The notes: generated from the letters alone by a model not told the origin. 64,000 bases of DNA from Actinacidiphila sp. DG2A-62 (GCF_035825295.1 NZ_JAYMGI010000002.1:744001-808000), one strand, 5' to 3'; shown: positions 44,128-54,082, counted from the first letter of the stretch. Translations and numbers: made by a program.

Positions 44128-44168
44128 CGCGACGTCCGGGGAGTCCGCCGCCGCGACGTCCGGGGAGT

Positions 44169-44197
44169 CCGGGGTGCGCGCCGGCGGCGCACCCCGG
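44169..44197 (+). terminator. Hairpin terminator after lanKC
   Basis: A perfect 11-bp stem CCGGGGTGCGC / GCGCACCCCGG with a 7-base loop, preceded by two copies of GCGACGTCCGGGGAGTCC. It lies between convergent genes and ends the class III operon. Confidence 0.75.
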
Positions 44198-44232
44198 TCT
44201 TGGCGACGACCGCCGCCGAGTTCCGCGTCGGC

Positions 44233-45213
44233 CTATCCGGTGGCCTTCGCCGCGTTCCGGAGCGCGGCCTGAAGCTGCTGCCTCACCTTGGTCAGCGCGG
44301 GCTGGTGCTGCTGAATCTCCTTGCGTTGCAGCGCCGCGTCCGCCTGGTACCACACCCGCACGAGCCCCGTCGTCGCCTTGCACGACACGTCCGCCACCGC
44401 CTGAGCGATCTCAGGGCCCGAGGGGGTGTCGCCGCCGATGCGATCGCCGGCGACCAGCGGATTGGCGATCGTGTAGCCGTTCTTCTTCATGCATGCCGAC
44501 CAGGCGCCGATGGCGGCTCGCACCCGCGGCTGGGTCTGGGACATGTCGAGGCTGTCCTTGTTGAGCCGCTCGACGAGGGTCTGGTCGACGTTCTCCCCGG
44601 ACTTTCTCGCAGCCTCTCCGAGACAGCCCCCCTGGGGAATGTCCTTGCCCCGGTAGTTCAGCCGCGCACCGGACTTCGCGGGCCCGGCGTCGGCTCTTCC
44701 GGTCAGGACCATGTACTCGGCGCGCGTGAACCTGGACGGCGCGGGCGGCTGCCCCGGGGGGTGCGCCAGGTGGTAGCCGTATGTACCGGCCTGCGCGGGG
44801 TCCATGATTCCGTAGCGACGCACCATGTTGGCGGCATCGACGCTCGGCGGCGGGTTCCTCCCGGCGGGCGTCGGCACATAGTGGAACCCGTATCGGGCCA
44901 TGCACTCCGCCGTCATGCGGTGGCTCACGTTGTCGAGCGTCACCTCCTCCGGGTACGTCACCATGTACTCCTCCAGCGGCAGCACCAATCCCTTCGCCAG
45001 GCCCGCATCGGGTACCGCGGCCGGCCAGTTCTGCTGCGCGGCCGCGCCGCCGGGGCCGCGCGACACCGCGACAGCAGGCCTGTTCTCACGACCGGCTTCC
45101 CGCGGACCCGGCGAGCCGCACGCACTCGCGACCGCGACGACGGACAGCACGATCACCGCGCCTGTCATCGCCCGTCGACCGGGCCGACGTGGAGCACCGA
45201 CGTTCATCGCCAT
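44233..45213 (-). CDS. Probable lipoprotein or secreted protein of unknown function
   Basis: About 326 residues. After MAMNVGAPRRPGRRAM comes a hydrophobic signal (GAVIVLSVVAVASACGS) with a lipobox-like end at Cys about 32, though Ala at -3 makes it atypical. The mature part has scattered Cys (AECMARYGF, GGCLGE, SACMKKNGY, VSCKA) and repeats of the form (E/A)CM..YG(F/Y), a pattern of actinobacterial surface lipoproteins with no known activity. Start at 45213 follows GGGGGAAG. It is divergent from nothing nearby and not obviously linked to the RiPP genes. Confidence 0.65.
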   Translation of the reverse strand: MAMNVGAPRRPGRRAMTGAVIVLSVVAVASACGSPGPREAGRENRPAVAVSRGPGGAAAQQNWPAAVPDAGLAKGLVLPLEEYMVTYPEEVTLDNVSHRMTAECMARYGFHYVPTPAGRNPPPSVDAANMVRRYGIMDPAQAGTYGYHLAHPPGQPPAPSRFTRAEYMVLTGRADAGPAKSGARLNYRGKDIPQGGCLGEAARKSGENVDQTLVERLNKDSLDMSQTQPRVRAAIGAWSACMKKNGYTIANPLVAGDRIGGDTPSGPEIAQAVADVSCKATTGLVRVWYQADAALQRKEIQQHQPALTKVRQQLQAALRNAAKATG

Positions 45214-45366
45214 CCCTGTTCTTCCCCCGTGATCATCGCAACGGCAGTCCGCCTGATCCGGATCACCGGTCCTCGGGCAGGTGTGAGCGGCTGCGTTTCG
45301 TCGGCCCATGGCACCTCGGACGAGGGATGGCGCTGATGCAACCGTGTTCACACAGGCACTCGGCGC

Positions 45367-45870
45367 CTAGCAGATGTGCTCCGCCGACGCGTTCTCGTTC
45401 TTGAGCGTCGAGTTCAGATTGGCGTTGGTGTTGACTCCGATGGTCTGGTAAGCCCCGGAGTAGTAGCTGTTGTAGTAGATGCGCACCGCGCAGGTGCTGC
45501 CGTTGTTGACCGAAGCCGCGTTGTTCTTGACGGCCTGCCCCGAGCCGTTCGTCCATCCGTCGAGGGGCTCGAAGACGTAGATGTAGTTGTTGATGTCGAG
45601 CCCGCCGTTGTAGGTCGTCGAGTAGCCGGCGAAGTTCGGAATGTCCTTCGCGAACGGAAAGGCCGCGCCCTCTTCGTTCGAGTTGTAGCGCATCGTGGTG
45701 CCGTAGTAGACGCAGTCCTGCGTCCCGAGCCCGTCGCATTCGTTGGACAGGTAGTACGTGTGGACGCCGGAGGCTGCGGCTCCTGGCGCGACGGCGAAGC
45801 CGCCCGCGGTGATCGCCATGAGCGAGACCAGCGAAAAGAGTGCACGCCTGGCGTTTCGAGTGGAACGCAT
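45367..45870 (-). CDS. Small secreted Cys-containing protein
   Basis: A 167-residue protein with a clear Sec signal (MRSTRNARRALFSLVSLMAI, cleavage near AAASG about 36-40). The mature part is rich in Tyr/Asn/Ser and has four Cys (in NECDGL, QDCVYY, STCAVRI and the C-terminal IC). It is notably Asn-rich for this genome. The C-terminal residue is Cys. It resembles peptidase-inhibitor I36-type secreted proteins in size and style but I cannot confirm the family. ATG 45870 is preferred (AAGGATGGAC upstream); ATG 45876 is possible. Confidence 0.65.
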   Translation of the reverse strand: MRSTRNARRALFSLVSLMAITAGGFAVAPGAAASGVHTYYLSNECDGLGTQDCVYYGTTMRYNSNEEGAAFPFAKDIPNFAGYSTTYNGGLDINNYIYVFEPLDGWTNGSGQAVKNNAASVNNGSTCAVRIYYNSYYSGAYQTIGVNTNANLNSTLKNENASAEHIC

Positions 45871-46602
45871 GTCCATCCTTCGGTGAAGTGTGAGATGTGC
45901 TCGGCCGCCCTCGCGACTCGTCGCGGACGTGTCGGCGCCTTTTACCGGGAACTGCCGGAATCGATTCACCCATGACTCGCACCACCCCCATTGCGCCCCA
46001 CACCCCCAAGAGCGAGGTCCCCGGATCCCACGACGGCATGTCGGCGTGATGATTCACCAGAGATCAACACAGCGTCAAGACCCGACTCCCCCGTCTCCGT
46101 CTGCGCACCCGTCGGTTGGGCGATGGGATCTGACCACGTCGCGCGCCGCGTGTCAACGACTTTCTTTTGGCCGCCGCGTTACGCGGTACCACCGTGGATG
46201 TAACCGGAAAGCACAAAGATGCCGCCAGCGACACAAGGTCACAATTTGGCGGGGTATGCCCGATTCGAAGCACGCATATGAGTCAAGCGCCGGTAAAAAG
46301 TCGCGCCGACGCCAAAAAGAGTCAACCGGAAGCGATTATTCACCTTTGCAGAGTGCAAGGTTGTTGCCGGGCCGCGCACGGGGCGCGTCCTTGGGAGGGG
46401 GACGGCGTGAGCCGGCGCGTCCGAGATGCCCGCCCGCAGACGCACCCGCACCCGCGGCTCCCGTTACTCCCGGGGGAGTAATCCGCGCCCCCCGCCACCC
46501 CGGGCAGTACCCGCAGGCTCCCCCTCGCGTCCGACGCGAACGGCTCCCCGTGCCGGAAGGCTGACAGGCGTCGATAGTCGCCGTAGCGAGGGAGAACTGC
46601 TC
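45871..46602. other. Lower-G+C intergenic region, no gene seen
   Basis: This 732-bp gap separates divergent genes. G+C is clearly lower than elsewhere, especially at 46140-46360, with A/T-rich blocks such as GGTAAAAAGTCGCG and CCAAAAAGAGTC. Short frames on both strands lack codon bias. It likely holds promoters for the secreted protein and the MMPL gene and may be a recombination scar. Confidence 0.5.
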
Positions 46603-48717
46603 ATGACGGTCGGGAAGACGGCCACGAGAGGCGTGGCGCGCGGGCGGGCTGTGCCCTGGGCGCTGCTCGGGCTATGGGTGGCCGCGCTGGTGCTGGTCCT
46701 CCCGTTCGCGGCGAAGCTCGGAGGGGTGCAGCACGACCGGGCCACCGACTACCTGCCCTCCAGCGCCGACTCGACCCAGGTGGCCCGGATACAGGACGCG
46801 CTGCCCGGCGGCGAGAGCACCGAGATGGTGATCGTGTACCACCGCGGCGGCGGGCTGAGCGCCGCCGACCGGCGGGTGGCGGCCGGGCAGGTCGAGGAGA
46901 TCGCCAGAGCGCACGCGCTGGTCGGCGGAGTGCCCGAGGGGGTCGCGTCGCACGACGGCACGACCCTGATGTACCCCGTCGTCAGCAACGAGCCCGGGAG
47001 CGACGAGAAGCTACGGGACGCGCTCGTCGAGGACGTCCGGAGCATCGCCCGCGACCAGGGCGGGCTGAGCGTCGACGTGGGCGGCACCGCGGCGCTCAGC
47101 ACCGACGCCGGGAAGGTCTACAACTCGCTCGGCGGCCCGCTGCTCTACACCACCGTCGCCGTCGTCGCCCTCCTGCTGATCCTGATCTACCGCAGCCCGG
47201 TGCTGTGGCTCGTGCCGCTCGTCGTCGCCGGCGTCGCCGACGCCACGTCGATGGGTGTCGCTTACGGGCTCAACCAGGCCTTCGGAACCACCGTCACGGG
47301 CCAGAGCTCCGGCGTGATGACGATCCTCGTGTTCGGCGCCGGCACCGACTACGCGCTGCTCCTCGTCTCCCGCTACCGGGAGGAGCTGCGGCGCATCGAG
47401 CGCCCGTACGAGGCCATGGTCGCCGCCCTGCGCGGCTGCGGGCCCGCCGTGCTCGCCTCCTCCGGCACCGTCGCCGCCGGGCTGCTGTGCCTGCTCGCCG
47501 CCGACCTCAACAGCAGCCGCGGCATGGGCCCGCTCGGCACAGCCGGCGTGCTGTGCGCGCTGATCGCGATGCTGACGCTGCTCCCCGCGCTCCTCGTACT
47601 GCTCGGGCGGCGGGTCTTCTGGCCGCTGGTGCCGGTCTACGGCAGCGAACCGAAACAGCGGCGGAGCCTCTTCGCGGCGATGGGCGACTCCGCCGGACGC
47701 AGGCCGCTGACCGTGCTGGCGACCGGAGCCGTCCTGCTCGGCGCACTCGCCCTCGGCACGCTCAACCTGCCGGGAGCGGTCAAGCAGGAGGACTCCTTCG
47801 TCACCAGGCCGGAGGCCGTCACCGCCATGGAGACCCTCGCCAAAGCCTTTCCCGACCGCGGCACCCAGCCCATCGACGTGATCACCCCGGCGGACCGCGT
47901 CGACCGCACCCTCGCCGCGATCCGGGACACCCGCGGCGTCGAGAGCGCCGAGAAGGGCCGCGCCGCAGACGGCTGGGCCGAGATCTCCGTCATCGCGAAG
48001 GACGCGCCCCAGTCGGCGGGAGAGACGGCCACCATCACGACCCTGCGCGGCGAGCTGAAGGGCTCGTACGTCGGCGGGGACAGCGCCGAGCAGATCGACC
48101 TGGAGAACACCAACAGCCGGGACACGAAGATCGTCGTACCCCTGGTCCTCGTCTCGGTGCTGCTCATCCTGCTGGTCCTGCTGCGCAGCCTCGTCGCGCC
48201 GCTCGTCCTGGTGGCCGCCGTGGTCGCGGTCTGGGGTGCGGCCCTCGGGATCGGCGGCCTGGCCTTCGGGCCGGTCCTCGGCCTCAAGGGAACCGATCCG
48301 GGGCTCCCGCTGCTGTCCTTCGTCTTCCTCGTCGCGCTCGGCGTCGACTACGGCATCTTCCTCATGCACCGGATGCGGGAGGAGTCCCTGGCCGGCGCGG
48401 AACCGGGCGCCGCCGCGCTCACCGCCCTGCGGAGCACGGGCGCCGTCATCGCCTCGGCCGGGCTGGTCCTCGCCGCGACCTTCGCCGTGCTGATGAACAT
48501 GGGGCTCGTGCAACTCGTCGAACTCGGCTTCGTGATCGCCGTCGGCGTGCTCCTCGACACCTTCCTCGTACGGACGTATCTGGTGACCAGTGCCAGCGTC
48601 GCCCTGCGCCGGAGGATGTGGTGGCCGGGCAGCCTCTCCCGCGAACCCGCGCCCGGCGCCGCGCCGTCCGAACCGACGGAGCCGCCGCACCGTCCGGAAC
48701 AGGTCGGCGCGCCCTGA
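46603..48717 (+). CDS. MMPL family RND-type transporter
   Basis: A 704-residue membrane protein with 12 predicted helices: one at the N-terminus, five around residues 185-350, one near 375, and five around 525-680, and two large periplasmic loops. Typical MMPL motifs are FGAGTDYALLLVSRYREEL in the first half and ALGVDYGIFLMHRMREE in the second, with Asp residues of the proton relay. GGGAG precedes the ATG. It is followed 80 bases later by a two-component system, which probably regulates it in response to membrane stress or antibiotic. In Streptomyces, such pumps export lipids or drugs. Confidence 0.92.
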   Translation: MTVGKTATRGVARGRAVPWALLGLWVAALVLVLPFAAKLGGVQHDRATDYLPSSADSTQVARIQDALPGGESTEMVIVYHRGGGLSAADRRVAAGQVEEIARAHALVGGVPEGVASHDGTTLMYPVVSNEPGSDEKLRDALVEDVRSIARDQGGLSVDVGGTAALSTDAGKVYNSLGGPLLYTTVAVVALLLILIYRSPVLWLVPLVVAGVADATSMGVAYGLNQAFGTTVTGQSSGVMTILVFGAGTDYALLLVSRYREELRRIERPYEAMVAALRGCGPAVLASSGTVAAGLLCLLAADLNSSRGMGPLGTAGVLCALIAMLTLLPALLVLLGRRVFWPLVPVYGSEPKQRRSLFAAMGDSAGRRPLTVLATGAVLLGALALGTLNLPGAVKQEDSFVTRPEAVTAMETLAKAFPDRGTQPIDVITPADRVDRTLAAIRDTRGVESAEKGRAADGWAEISVIAKDAPQSAGETATITTLRGELKGSYVGGDSAEQIDLENTNSRDTKIVVPLVLVSVLLILLVLLRSLVAPLVLVAAVVAVWGAALGIGGLAFGPVLGLKGTDPGLPLLSFVFLVALGVDYGIFLMHRMREESLAGAEPGAAALTALRSTGAVIASAGLVLAATFAVLMNMGLVQLVELGFVIAVGVLLDTFLVRTYLVTSASVALRRRMWWPGSLSREPAPGAAPSEPTEPPHRPEQVGAP

Positions 48718-48798
48718 CCCACCGGGCCCACCGCAGCCGACCGGGCGCCTCTCCCGCCTTCTGCCGGAGGGGCGCCCCCCGTGACGGAGGATGGAGCC

Positions 48799-50215
48799 GT
48801 GCACGATCGGGAAGCGATTTCAGCCGCAGCGGACCTGGGCACCACCGCCGTGCGGGGTGACGCGCGGCCCCGCCGGATCGAACGCGTCATGGCGGTCGTC
48901 AACCGGGACCCGCTCACCGCTCCGCACCGCACCCGCAACGACGCGCTCCTCGCCGTCGGCGTCGCCGTGCTGGCCGTCGTCCTCGCGCTGTTCGTCGACG
49001 TCGACGACGGGCTCCCGCTCGGTCCGGCCGGCTGGGCCCTGCTGGCCGGCGCCCATGTGCCGCTGGTGTGGCGGCGCAGCCGTCCGCTGCTCGTGCTGCT
49101 CGTGGTGGCGTGCTGCGTCACCCCGTACCACGCCCTCGACTACAACCACGCCGTACCGATCCCCGCGACCCTCCTGGCGCTACACGGTCGCGGCGACCGG
49201 CACGGTGCGCCGCTCGCTGCTCACCGCTGTCGTCGTCATCGGCCCGACGCTGGTCATCAACAGCTTCACCAATCCCGACGGGGCACTGGAGCTCCTGCGG
49301 ATCTCCGGCTGGATCATCGCGGTCCTGTTCTTCGGTGTCGACGCCCGCTTCTACCGCCAGTACGTCGCCTCCATCGTCGAGCGGGCCGAGCGGGCCGAAC
49401 GGACCCGCGAGGAGGAGGCGCGGCGCCGGGTCGCCGAGGAGCGGCTGCGCATCGCCCGCGACCTGCACGACCTGCTCGCGCACAGCATCACCCTGATCGG
49501 TGTGCGGACGTCCGTGGCGGCGCACGTCCTCACCGCGGACCCGGACCGGCTCGACCGCGAGGCGGTCGCCCAGGCGCTCGACGACATCGCGGAGACCTGT
49601 CGGACGGCCCGGGGCGAGCTGCGTACGACGCTGGAGGTGCTGCGGGCCGACGACGCGGGCGGGAGTGTCGCAGGGGAACGGGAGCGGGAACGGGAGCGGT
49701 CTGCCGGGCCCGGCGCCGGCGCGGGTTCCGGTTCCGGGCTCGGCTCTCCGGACGAGCGCGGGCCGCTGCCCGGACTCGACGGGCTGGGCGCGCTCGCGGC
49801 GGCGGCCCGGGCGGCCGGGGCCACGATCGACCTGTCCGTCGACGCCGACGGCGTACCGCCCTCGGTGGGCGCCGCCGCCTACCGGATCGTGCAGGAGGCG
49901 CTCACCAACGCCGTACGCCACGGGGGCCGCGACGACCTGACCGTCCGGGTGGGGGTGCGGGCGGCGGGGGGACTCCTGCGGGTGACCGTCACCGACGACG
50001 GGCACGGCCGGGCGGCGGGCCACGGGGCGAGCGGCACGGTGCACGACCGGGTGGGGCGCGGGCAGGGCGGCGTCGGCGGAGCGCCGGGGTTCGGGCTCGT
50101 CGGAATGCGCGAGCGGGCCCGCAGCGTGGGCGGCACACTGGACGCCGGACCGGGCCCCGCCGTGGGCTTCGAAGTGACCGCCGTACTGCCGCTGCACCGG
50201 GAGGAGCCCTCGTGA
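48799..50215 (+). pseudogene. NarL-type sensor histidine kinase, frameshifted in this sequence
   Basis: About 470 residues if repaired. The N-terminal frame gives two or three membrane helices (LLAVGVAVLAVVLALFVDV, GWALLAGAHVPLVW, LLVLLVVACC) and ends at IPATLLAL; at about 49175-49185 the protein continues one frame over with YTVAATGTVRRSLLTAVVVI and a further helix. The HisKA_3 box RIARDLHDLLAHSITLIG and HATPase motifs (EALTNAVRHGG, DDGHG, GFGLVGMRERA) are intact. A one-base loss at CGCTACACG would explain the break. A Gly/Arg/Glu repeat tract lies before the ATPase domain. GTGA overlap couples it to the response regulator. Start GTG 48799 follows GGAGG; GTG 48781 is also possible. Confidence 0.8.
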
Positions 50216-50892
50216 CCGTCCCGACGCCGATCCGCGTCCTGCTCGCCGACGACCAGACGCTCGTACGGGCTTCGTTGGCGATGCTCGTCGCGTCCGCCGG
50301 GGACATGGAGGTCGTCGCCGAGGCGGGCACCGGGCGGCAGGCGGTGGACCTGGCCCGTTCCGCGCGGGCCGACCTCGTCGTGATGGACATCCGCATGCCC
50401 GACCTGGACGGCATCGAGGCGACCCGGCTCATCGCCGCCGACGAGGACCTGGCGGGCGTGAAGGTCCTCGTCCTGACCACGTACGACACCGACGAGCACA
50501 TCGTCGACGCGCTGCGGGCCGGGGCGTCCGGCTTCCTGGTGAAGGACATCAGGCCGACCGACCTCCTCGACGCCATCAGGACCGTGGCCGCCGGGGACTC
50601 CCTGCTCTCGCCGGGACCCACCTCGCGGCTCATCGCCCGTTTTCTGCGCGTCCCCGACACGCCGACACCGGCGGTGGGCGGCCCGGACGGGCTGTCCGAG
50701 CGGGAGCGGCAGGTGCTCACCCTGGTCGCGCGCGGGTTGAACAACACCGAGATCGCCGAGGCGCTGGGGCTCAGCCCGCTCACCGCGAAGACCCATGTCA
50801 GCCGGATCATGGGCAAGTTGGGGGCACGCGACCGGGCGCAGCTGGTGATAGCGGCCTACGAGTCGGGGCTCGTGACGCCGGGGACGGTCTGA
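50212..50892 (+). CDS. NarL/FixJ family response regulator
   Basis: A 226-residue regulator. Receiver domain with acidic pocket Asp13-Asp14, phospho-acceptor Asp59 (VVMDIRMPD) and Lys of FLVKD; C-terminal LuxR HTH (LSERERQVLTLVARGLNNTEIAEALGLSPLTAKTHVSRIMGKLG). It starts in a GTGA overlap with the sensor kinase. The pair lies just after the MMPL gene and probably activates or represses it. Confidence 0.93.
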   Translation: MTVPTPIRVLLADDQTLVRASLAMLVASAGDMEVVAEAGTGRQAVDLARSARADLVVMDIRMPDLDGIEATRLIAADEDLAGVKVLVLTTYDTDEHIVDALRAGASGFLVKDIRPTDLLDAIRTVAAGDSLLSPGPTSRLIARFLRVPDTPTPAVGGPDGLSERERQVLTLVARGLNNTEIAEALGLSPLTAKTHVSRIMGKLGARDRAQLVIAAYESGLVTPGTV

Positions 50893-50931
50893 GCGCCGCC
50901 GCCCAGCCGCGTCCCCGCGTGTCGTCCCGCT

Positions 50932-51789
50932 CTACCCGCTGTCGCCCGACGCCTTGCCCGCCACGGCGGCGGCCGCGCGGACGAAGCCGGCCAGGGCAGG
51001 GGAGGTGGCGTGCTCGGGCCAGGCGAGGACGAGGGTGGTGGGCTCGGCGTCATCGACCGGGACGGCGACCAGGTCGTCGCGGAGCTGTCCGCGGATCGAG
51101 GAGGGGAGGACGGCGACCATGCGGCGCAGAGCGATGAGGTGGAGGAGCTGCCCGAGGTCGTGGACCTCGGGTCCGGGTGAGCCGCCCTCGGACGCGCCCG
51201 GCCAGCGCGGCAGCGGCTCCCCGGCGAGGTCGTCCAGGCGGACCCGGGTACGGCCGGCGAGGCGATGCGAACGCGGCACCACGAGAAGTTGCGTCTCGGT
51301 CAGGAGGTCCTGGGTGTCCAGGCCGGTGAGGTCGTGGCGGGGGCGGTGGAGCAGGGCGGCGTCGGCACGCCCCTCCCGCAGGAGGACCTCACGCTCGCCG
51401 AAGCTGCACACCAGCTCGACCGGCAGCGCACCCGGCTCGGCCTGATAGGCGTCGAGGATCGCGGGCAGCAGGCCACCGTCGCCGCCCGGCTTGATGACCA
51501 GGACCAGACGCGGGTCGGCGCGGCCGGCCCGCCGGGTGCGGCGTGCCGCGGCCGACGCGGCGTCGAGCACCGTACGGCTCTCGCGGAGCAGGACGGCCCC
51601 CGCCTCGGTCAGTGCGACCCGGCGGCTGCCACGCTCCAACAGGGCTACGCCCAGCCGTCGTTCGAGCTGCCGGATGGCACGGGACAGCGGCGGTTGGGCC
51701 ATCCCCAGTCGGGCGGCCGCCCGGCCGAAGTGCAGTTCTTCGGCGACAGCGGTGAAGTAGACGAGCTCGCGGACCTCCAGTCTTTCCAT
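50932..51789 (-). CDS. LysR family transcriptional regulator
   Basis: A 285-residue LysR protein with the HTH at residues about 4-62 (ELVYFTAVAEELHFGRAAARLGMAQPPLSRAIRQLE is the usual pattern) and a periplasmic-binding-like effector domain after about 90. The ATG at 51789 gives the normal start; the longer frame upstream overlaps the divergent SDR gene. It faces an SDR gene across 70 bp and probably controls it. Confidence 0.9.
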   Translation of the reverse strand: MERLEVRELVYFTAVAEELHFGRAAARLGMAQPPLSRAIRQLERRLGVALLERGSRRVALTEAGAVLLRESRTVLDAASAAARRTRRAGRADPRLVLVIKPGGDGGLLPAILDAYQAEPGALPVELVCSFGEREVLLREGRADAALLHRPRHDLTGLDTQDLLTETQLLVVPRSHRLAGRTRVRLDDLAGEPLPRWPGASEGGSPGPEVHDLGQLLHLIALRRMVAVLPSSIRGQLRDDLVAVPVDDAEPTTLVLAWPEHATSPALAGFVRAAAAVAGKASGDSG

Positions 51790-51859
51790 ACCCGTACGGT
51801 ATCGCTGGGTACCTGGTCGGTGTTGGAACTCCCGGCCGCCCTCGTGATGGGCTGGACGC

Positions 51860-52591
51860 ATGACAGAAACCACGACTGCCCTGGTCACCGGCGCCAACAA
51901 GGGCATCGGGCGCGAGGTCGCAGCCCGGCTGGCCTCGCTCGGCACGAACGTCCTGCTGGGCTCGCGCGACCCGCACCGCGGTGCGGCAGCCGCGGCCGAC
52001 CTGGGCCCGCGGGTGCACCCGGTCACCCTGGACGTCACCGACCGCGCCGGCGTCCTGTCCGCCGCCCGCTGGATCGAGGAGCGCTTCGGCCGGCTGGACA
52101 TTCTGGTCAACAACGCCGGCGTCTCCGGCGACCTCGCCGCCCAGAACCCTGTCAGTGTCGAACTTTCCGCTGTACGCGAGGTGTTCGAGACCAACGTGTT
52201 CGGCGTGATCACCGTGACCACTGCGATGCTGCCGCTGCTCGCCCGCTCCCCCGCCGCCCGGATCGTCAATGTCAGCAGTGGACTGGGCTCCCTCGCCCGG
52301 ATGACCGATCCCGAGGACTACTTCACCACCCGGCCCCCGTTGGCCGCGTACGTCCCGTCCAAGACCGCGCTCAACTCGCTGACCGTGCAGTACGCCAAGG
52401 CACTGCGCAGCCGCAACATCCTGGTCAACGCCGCCGATCCGGGGCCGTGTGCGACCGACTTCACCACCGCCTTCCCCGGCCTCACCCGCACCGCGGCCGA
52501 CGGCGCGACCGTGGTTGTCCGCCTCGCCACGCTGCCCGACGACGGGCCGACCGGCGGCTTCTTCGACGAGCACGGCTCGGTTCCCTGGTGA
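51860..52591 (+). CDS. Short-chain dehydrogenase/reductase (SDR)
   Basis: A 243-residue classical SDR: TGANKGIG (10-17) for NAD(P) binding, LDVTD, NNAG (about 90), catalytic Ser in NVSSGLG and Tyr-X3-Lys as YVPSK (about 165). It resembles carbonyl-reductase-like SDRs. Divergent from the LysR regulator, a common inducible pair. Substrate unknown. Confidence 0.9.
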   Translation: MTETTTALVTGANKGIGREVAARLASLGTNVLLGSRDPHRGAAAAADLGPRVHPVTLDVTDRAGVLSAARWIEERFGRLDILVNNAGVSGDLAAQNPVSVELSAVREVFETNVFGVITVTTAMLPLLARSPAARIVNVSSGLGSLARMTDPEDYFTTRPPLAAYVPSKTALNSLTVQYAKALRSRNILVNAADPGPCATDFTTAFPGLTRTAADGATVVVRLATLPDDGPTGGFFDEHGSVPW

Positions 52592-52795
52592 GCTGCCTGT
52601 CAGGGAACCGAGGAACGGACCGTCAGGCGGCCTTGCCCTCCTGACCGAGAGCCCGCGGAACGACGTCCGCGGGCTCGACGACAGGGTCACCCCCTGCCGC
52701 GTGGTGGACGAGACCATCTGCCACTGCCACGCCGTCGACACGTTTTCCCGGCTACGGCGGCGGCGCAGGTGCGGCTGCTGAGAGGATCGCGTCCC

Positions 52796-53614
52796 GTGGC
52801 AACCGTTCCTTGGAGTACTCACACCGTCGACCTGCGGTCCGACAGCGTCATCAAGAGGTTCCGGCCCGAGGACAGTGGCAAGTGCGAGCGTGAGTGGCGT
52901 GCGCTGACCTTGCTGTCCGCGCACGCTCCCGGCTTGGCCCCGGTCCCTCAGAGCGTGGATCTCGCGGCAGAAGAGCCGGTGGTGGTGATGTCGCGCCTGC
53001 CGGGTGAGCCGTTGCGGGGAGAATCGCTCAGCGATCAACAGCTCAAAGCTCTGGCCGCGGCGGTGAACGAGCTGCATGCGGCTGTTCCGGCGGATGTTCT
53101 GGCCGAGGTTCCCGTCCGGCCTGGCCGGCAGCATCGGCTCATCGCCCGGATCCGCTCCTGGACGCCACACCTTCGACCGCGGATCAGCGACGCGATCGGG
53201 GAGGCGATGGACCAGGGTCTCACGTGGCTCGCCCGTTCAGGCATGGAGCACGTCGGCAGACCGGACGTCCCGATGGCCTTCGGCCCCGGGGACGGCAACC
53301 TCGCCAACTACCTGTGGGACGGCACTCGCGTGCGCGTCGTCGACTTCGAGGACTCCGGTCTCAGCGACCGGCCTTTCGAGCTGGCGGAGATCACGGAACA
53401 CGTGGCCAGCTGGGTAGGCCCGCCGCTCGACGTCGAGACGTTCCTGGACCTGTTCGACCTGGACTCTGCCGAACGTGTGCGGTTGCTGGAATGTCGCAGA
53501 CTGTTGGCGCTCGTGTGGTTGTTCCTCCTGTCCTTCGACGACCCCCGGCGTCCTCGCAACCCGCCGGGGACGGCCGAGCGGCAAGCCGTCCGGCTTTCCA
53601 CCCTTCTCGCTTGA
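52796..53614 (+). CDS. Aminoglycoside phosphotransferase-fold kinase
   Basis: About 272 residues with an APH/choline-kinase fold: VIKRF (ATP-binding Lys), EREWRAL helix, catalytic loop FGPGDGNLANYLWDG with Asp and Asn but Gly where the usual His stands, and VVDFEDSG for metal binding. Members phosphorylate small molecules; the resistance function cannot be assumed. GTG 52796 follows AGAGGA; GTG 52769 is in frame. Downstream lies an ABC remnant. Confidence 0.8.
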   Translation: MATVPWSTHTVDLRSDSVIKRFRPEDSGKCEREWRALTLLSAHAPGLAPVPQSVDLAAEEPVVVMSRLPGEPLRGESLSDQQLKALAAAVNELHAAVPADVLAEVPVRPGRQHRLIARIRSWTPHLRPRISDAIGEAMDQGLTWLARSGMEHVGRPDVPMAFGPGDGNLANYLWDGTRVRVVDFEDSGLSDRPFELAEITEHVASWVGPPLDVETFLDLFDLDSAERVRLLECRRLLALVWLFLLSFDDPRRPRNPPGTAERQAVRLSTLLA

Positions 53615-53647
53615 GATCCCGCGCCCGGTCGGCCTTCCCGTGACCCG

Positions 53648-54082
53648 GTGGGGGCGCTCCGACGCGGGAACGCAGATCCCGGAGATCGCACGGCGCCCCG
53701 TGACGGGGACACCGCGCTCGGGCGGAGCTTCGACGACGGGACCGACCTGTCCGGCGGGCAGTGGCAGAAGCTCGCCGTCGCCCGCGCCATGATGCGCACC
53801 GACCCGCGGCTGCTCCTGCTCGACGAGCCGACGGCGGCCATCGACCCGGCCGCCGAACAGGCGCTGCTGGACCGGTACGCCGCCGCCGCGCGGGCCATCG
53901 GCATGGCCACCGGCGCGGTCACCCTGCTCGTCTCGCACCGGCTCGGCACCATGCGCGACACCGACCTGATCGTGGTGCTCCGCGAGGGCCGGATCGCCGA
54001 GGCCGGCACGCACCGCGAACTCCTCGCACGCGACGGCTCGTACGCACAGCTCCACGCACTGCAACGCCAGGCGTACCGGTGA
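53648..54082 (+). pseudogene. C-terminal remnant of an ABC transporter ATPase domain
   Basis: About 144 codons with the end of an exporter ATPase: LGRSFDDGTDLSGGQWQKLA (signature), LLLLDEPTAAID (Walker B), LLVSHRLGTM (H-loop), REGRIAEAGTH. There is no Walker A, Q-loop or membrane domain, and the sequence upstream (53615-53690) is not similar. It is a truncated gene, probably left by deletion or recombination. Without Walker A it cannot act as an ATPase. Confidence 0.75.

Noticed and set aside
52796..53614. Aminoglycoside resistance gene
   Set aside because: Fold fits APH but the usual catalytic-loop His is Gly and there is no specific resistance signature, so only a general kinase call is justified.
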